Shown: piece after piece, positions 6,901 to 8,361 of the stretch
Numbering within the stretch: the stretch's first letter is position 1
Layout of the letters: each line of letters begins with the position of its first letter
Source: JAADHY01 sp964428935
Lineage (GTDB): Bacteria > Planctomycetota > Planctomycetia > Planctomycetales > Planctomycetaceae
DNA: 8,361 nt
Direction: 5' to 3'
Assembly: GCA_964428935.1 (NCBI GenBank)
Contig: CAYSAG010000228.1
Location: 1 to 8,361 of the forward strand
Made by a program: the position numbers and the translations under genes
Notes under the pieces: generated by a model
What the model saw: the letters and a program-made list of their open reading frames with translations, nothing else
Told to the model about the DNA's origin: nothing
Database searches by the model: none

Positions 6901-7736
6901 GGGACGGCCGGGTCTTGTTGGAAACGAAGTGGCCCGCGGCAAGCGACAGCTCGGGAACGAAGCCGTCCGGCCGGACCGCGGAAACGTGGGTGGACGAGGC
7001 CGTCGAGCTGAAGGTCGTGCGAACGCCGAGCGGTGCGTTCCAGCTGTCCGCACGCCGACCCGGACGCTACACGCTCACCACGGCCGACGGACAGCGACTG
7101 ACCGTCGACCTGCCCCCGCTGCCCGCGGAACGGCAACTGACGGGCCCGTGGCAGTTGCGGTTCGTGCCAGGCTGGGGAGCTCCGGAACGAGTGACGCTGC
7201 CTCGGTTGGTTTCGTGGTCCGAACACCCGGACCCGGGCGTGCGCTACTACTCGGGAACGGGAACGTACAGGACGAGCTTCCGCGTTGAGCCGGAATGGCT
7301 CGACGCAGGAAAACGCCTGTTGCTGGACCTGGGCCGGGTCGAGGTGGTGGCCCGGGTCAAAGTCAACGGCCACCGTTTGGGGACGCTGTGGTGGAAGCCA
7401 TTTGTGGTGGACGTCACGGAGGCCGTCCGGCCGGGCGAGAACACGTTGGAAGTCTCGGTCGCCAACTTGTGGGTCAACCGACTGATTGGTGACGAGCACC
7501 TACCGGAAGACAGCGACCGCAACCCGAACGGCACGCTGAAGCAATGGCCTCGGTGGCTGTTGGAAGGGAAACCGAGTCCGACCGGTCGGTACACGTTCAC
7601 AACCTGGCGGCTTTGGTCGAAGGAGGAGCCGTTGGTTCCGTCCGGACTGCTGGGACCGGTCCGTCTGGTTCCGGTACAGACGGTTGTCGTGCAGCCGGTC
7701 GGTGGAGCGCGGGCGGCTTCTCCGTCCAGACCGTGA
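3957..7736 (+). CDS. Secreted glycoside hydrolase of the GH106 type (putative alpha-L-rhamnosidase)
   Basis: The product has 1259 residues and by family would release alpha-L-rhamnose from polysaccharides outside the cytoplasm. A signal peptide (about 1-31) ends A-A-A before T-D-S. The GH106 region runs from about 45 to 670. It opens PRSARPWVYWFWLNGNLSRE (46-65) and VGGVLIMEVDQG (79-90), followed by VNMNNDAGWCGSGGPWVPPE (121-140), typical of the family. Further motifs are HVDSWEVG..NWTPGF (310-325), RRRGYDP (331-337), IEAYT (391-395), D-E-P-M-G-E-F-W (409-416) and GAEAFTAN (443-450). Glu315, Glu392, Glu414 and Glu445 are candidate acid/base residues; I cannot assign roles. A beta-sandwich of galactose-binding type follows (about 694-815: ARWIWF, ADNAFVCWLNGERVG, NPAGLIAALLV). 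The C-terminal sandwich (about 1060-1240: YYSGTGTYRTSF, VKVNGHRLGTLWWKPFVVDV) is GH2-like, as in other GH106 enzymes. The family call is strong; the substrate is inferred from the family. Confidence 0.85.
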   Translation: MTGLQSGRVRSVGTSAVFAVCLLASALQAAATDSLQPLRQGFQTPPRSARPWVYWFWLNGNLSREGITLDLEAMARTGVGGVLIMEVDQGVPAGAVEFAGPEWRRLFRHVCNEAARLGLEVNMNNDAGWCGSGGPWVPPELAMQRLVWTEVEVAGPKAGAKLSLPQPSAVAGYYRDVAVLAFPKPARDERLPGAGAKSFSVVLRGVVAGRASWPSVGEDATVPAEQVADLTEQLSDDGTLTWDVPPGQWLVLRVGHTPTGKTNHPAPESGRGLECDKLSRRAVRHHFDHFIRELVEDVGPLAGRTFVATHVDSWEVGVQNWTPGFRDQFRRRRGYDPVPWLPVVTGRVVGSVEQSERFLWDLRQTVSELLLENYADFLRQLAHQHGLRLTIEAYTTCPTDELAYAGRADEPMGEFWSWRKFGAAFSCTEMASAAHVYGKPVVGAEAFTANNKERWLGHPGNIKDLGDWAFCEGINRFVFHRYALQPWPDRRPGMSMGPWGLHYERTQTWWDATQAWHQYLSRCQFLLQKGRFVADICLLTPEGAPQTLAGQRAFWSGDGPAERPGHNFDVCPPEAVQRMSVRNGQLVLPSGMTYRVLVLPKVETMTPGLLRKIKELVEAGATVIGCPPRKSPSLSGYPECDREVQRLAKELWGGTEPPKEVTVRRVGRGRVVWGGELSNWTSSRPAVSPPVAAARWIWFDEGQPSKAAPPETRWFVRRFEVPTGAKVRSAVLALTADNAFVCWLNGERVGSGDNWGRLYRFDVRRLVRPGRNVLAVAATNATDRPNPAGLIAALLVQLDDGRTVTLTTDARWLASRTAPAGWPTPDERTGASGWRPARDLGPFGVGPWGSLSSVATNADVYLSPSTVSHWLEQDGLPPDFAHRTASGQHVLRYIHRRLDGADVYFVANKTAERQVAVCAFRVGGRRPELWWPASGRMERPAVYDVSATRTTLPLALEPFESVFVVFPTDSRPEPDRVVRVERDGRVLLETKWPAASDSSGTKPSGRTAETWVDEAVELKVVRTPSGAFQLSARRPGRYTLTTADGQRLTVDLPPLPAERQLTGPWQLRFVPGWGAPERVTLPRLVSWSEHPDPGVRYYSGTGTYRTSFRVEPEWLDAGKRLLLDLGRVEVVARVKVNGHRLGTLWWKPFVVDVTEAVRPGENTLEVSVANLWVNRLIGDEHLPEDSDRNPNGTLKQWPRWLLEGKPSPTGRYTFTTWRLWSKEEPLVPSGLLGPVRLVPVQTVVVQPVGGARAASPSRP

Positions 7737-7757
7737 GGCCGGGCCAGACCGTGAGGC
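7726..7757 (+). repeat. Tandem duplication (18-base period) across the GH106 stop codon
   Basis: CCAGACCGTGAGGC occurs at 7726-7739 and again, without a mismatch, at 7744-7757, separated by CGGG. The first copy contains the real stop TGA (7734-7736). The second repeats a TGA (7752-7754) exactly 18 bases on, in the same frame. This gives two in-frame stop codons and looks like a recent slippage or micro-duplication. Confidence 0.85.
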
Positions 7758-7816
7758 AGGAAGACCCGTAACGCAAAGAGAACTGAACTTGAAACGTTCG
7801 CACTGGGAAAACGCGG

Positions 7817-7854
7817 AGCGGCGGCCAGCCCGCTGACCGGGCCTGCCCGCCGCT
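7817..7854 (+). other. Long GC-rich stem-loop before the last gene
   Basis: AGCGGCGG at 7817-7824 pairs perfectly with CCGCCGCT at 7847-7854. After a C/C mismatch the stem continues CAG/CTG (7826-7828/7843-7845). Past a single bulged C at 7842 it continues CCCG/CGGG (7829-7832/7838-7841) around a CTGAC loop. That makes 15 base pairs. It ends 6 bases before the next ribosome binding site and has no T-run, so it suggests an intercistronic mRNA-stabilising or translation-modulating hairpin rather than an efficient intrinsic terminator. Confidence 0.6.
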
Positions 7855-7860
7855 GGGCCT

Positions 7861-7865
7861 GGAGG
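7861..7865 (+). promoter_or_regulatory. Ribosome binding site of the last gene
   Basis: GGAGG lies 6 bases ahead of the ATG at 7872 and supports that start. The hairpin at 7817-7854 lies immediately upstream and could influence access to it. Confidence 0.8.
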
Positions 7866-7871
7866 TTTGCC

Positions 7872-8361
7872 ATGCTCGGCTTCAAACGACTCGACGGCTT
7901 TCTGTTCCAGACGGCGCTCGTGTTCGCTCTGAGCGGCCTGACCGCTTTGCAGGCGACGGCCGACGACTCGCAGCCGGTCGCGCCGGGCAAGTTCATTCCG
8001 ACCTTCGCCGTCAAGTACGGCAGCACGGTCGGGTGGCCGCCGCTGGAGCAAGCAGCTCGGTTTGACCTGCTGGTGGTTGCCTCCAGCGTGGGTCACGCTC
8101 GCGTTTACGCTTCCGAACACGGCAACAGTTGGCAAACACTGAAGCGGCGCAACCCGAACCTGAAGGTCTTCTTGTACAAGAACGGTCCGGCTCTCTACAA
8201 CACGGCCCCGTGGGGCGAAATTGGAAAGGGGTGGAAGTGGATTGTCGAGCAGCACGGGCCGGGCAGCAAAGACCGTTGGACGGCGGTCGGCGTCCGGTTT
8301 GGCCACTGTCTGCAGGGAAGGCCTTACCCGAACGAACGGCTCATGAACATTGGGAACGAGA
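7872..8361 (+). CDS. Secreted protein, possibly glycoside-hydrolase-like TIM barrel, 3' end outside window
   Basis: 163 residues are readable and the frame is open at the window edge. A signal peptide is clear: basic start (K5, R6), hydrophobic core about 9-24, and A-T-A (28-30) before D-D-S. Its end, ALQATADDS, nearly repeats the GH106 signal peptide end, ALQAAATDS. The mature part has F-I-P-T-F-A-V-K-Y-G (41-50), then FDLLVVASS (64-72), then LKRRNPNLKVFLYKNGPALY (90-109). A strand 'FDLLVV', a helix with 'LKRRNPNLKV' and a strand 'FLYKNG' is the pattern at the start of putative glycosyl-hydrolase-like TIM barrels (of the GHL type). That family assignment is inference; no catalytic residue can be named from this part. 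It lies 135 bases after GH106 on the same strand, so joint function in polysaccharide breakdown is plausible. Confidence 0.8.
   Translation, partial: MLGFKRLDGFLFQTALVFALSGLTALQATADDSQPVAPGKFIPTFAVKYGSTVGWPPLEQAARFDLLVVASSVGHARVYASEHGNSWQTLKRRNPNLKVFLYKNGPALYNTAPWGEIGKGWKWIVEQHGPGSKDRWTAVGVRFGHCLQGRPYPNERLMNIGNE

Noticed and set aside
4059..7499. A 1146-codon open frame on the minus strand inside the GH106 gene
   Set aside because: It is antisense to a gene with clear family motifs. Its translation is Arg/Pro/His/Val-rich with no recognisable domain. Long antisense frames are expected from the GC-rich third positions of the real gene.
7737..7871. Intrinsic terminator after GH106
   Set aside because: The stem at 7817-7854 is strong but is followed by a Shine-Dalgarno sequence rather than a T-run, so I list it as a hairpin only.
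1..8361. Mobile element, CRISPR array, tRNA or rRNA
   Set aside because: No transposase, integrase, terminal inverted repeats, regularly spaced repeats or cloverleaf-like segments were seen on either strand.

Overview
The window comes from a GC-rich bacterium, most likely a planctomycete (Planctomycetota). The main evidence is the minus-strand pair at 1860-3328. One gene encodes a DUF1559 pseudopilin-like protein with an N-terminal prepilin signal and a C-terminal H-X9-DG motif. The other encodes a small lipoprotein with a carboxypeptidase-regulatory-like start and an 'IPEKYW...SGLT' ending. This combination is massively expanded in planctomycetes and uncommon elsewhere. No rRNA, tRNA, CRISPR array, transposase or integrase is visible.

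Layout. (1) 1-1674, plus strand: three small heat shock proteins (Hsp20 / alpha-crystallin family) in a row. The first is cut by the window edge; the other two are complete and begin behind good Shine-Dalgarno sequences. The 481-base leader before the third holds a candidate promoter and a strong stem-loop. (2) 1675-1859: the convergent junction, with one excellent intrinsic terminator whose stem could also stop the opposing transcript. (3) 1860-3328, minus strand: the DUF1559 gene followed after 20 bases by the lipoprotein gene, a two-gene operon. (4) 3329-3956: a 628-base divergent intergenic region with no credible gene, a few inverted repeats and a candidate promoter for the next gene. (5) 3957-7736, plus strand: a 1259-residue secreted glycoside hydrolase of the GH106 (alpha-L-rhamnosidase) type. 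(6) 7737-7871: a spacer with an 18-base-period duplication across the GH106 stop codon and a long hairpin just ahead of the next ribosome binding site. (7) 7872-8361: the 5' part of another secreted protein, possibly a glycoside-hydrolase-like TIM barrel.

How the parts relate. The sHSP cluster is a protein-protection module. The pseudopilin/lipoprotein pair is a cell-envelope unit of unknown function. The two secreted proteins at the right look like part of a polysaccharide-degradation locus aimed at rhamnose-containing glycans; their signal peptides end in near-identical residues. Nothing in the sequence ties the three blocks into one system. I found no clearly new defence or mobile system. 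The more unusual signals are the structured non-coding segments: the hsp20 leader, the hairpin before the last gene, and the duplication at the GH106 stop.
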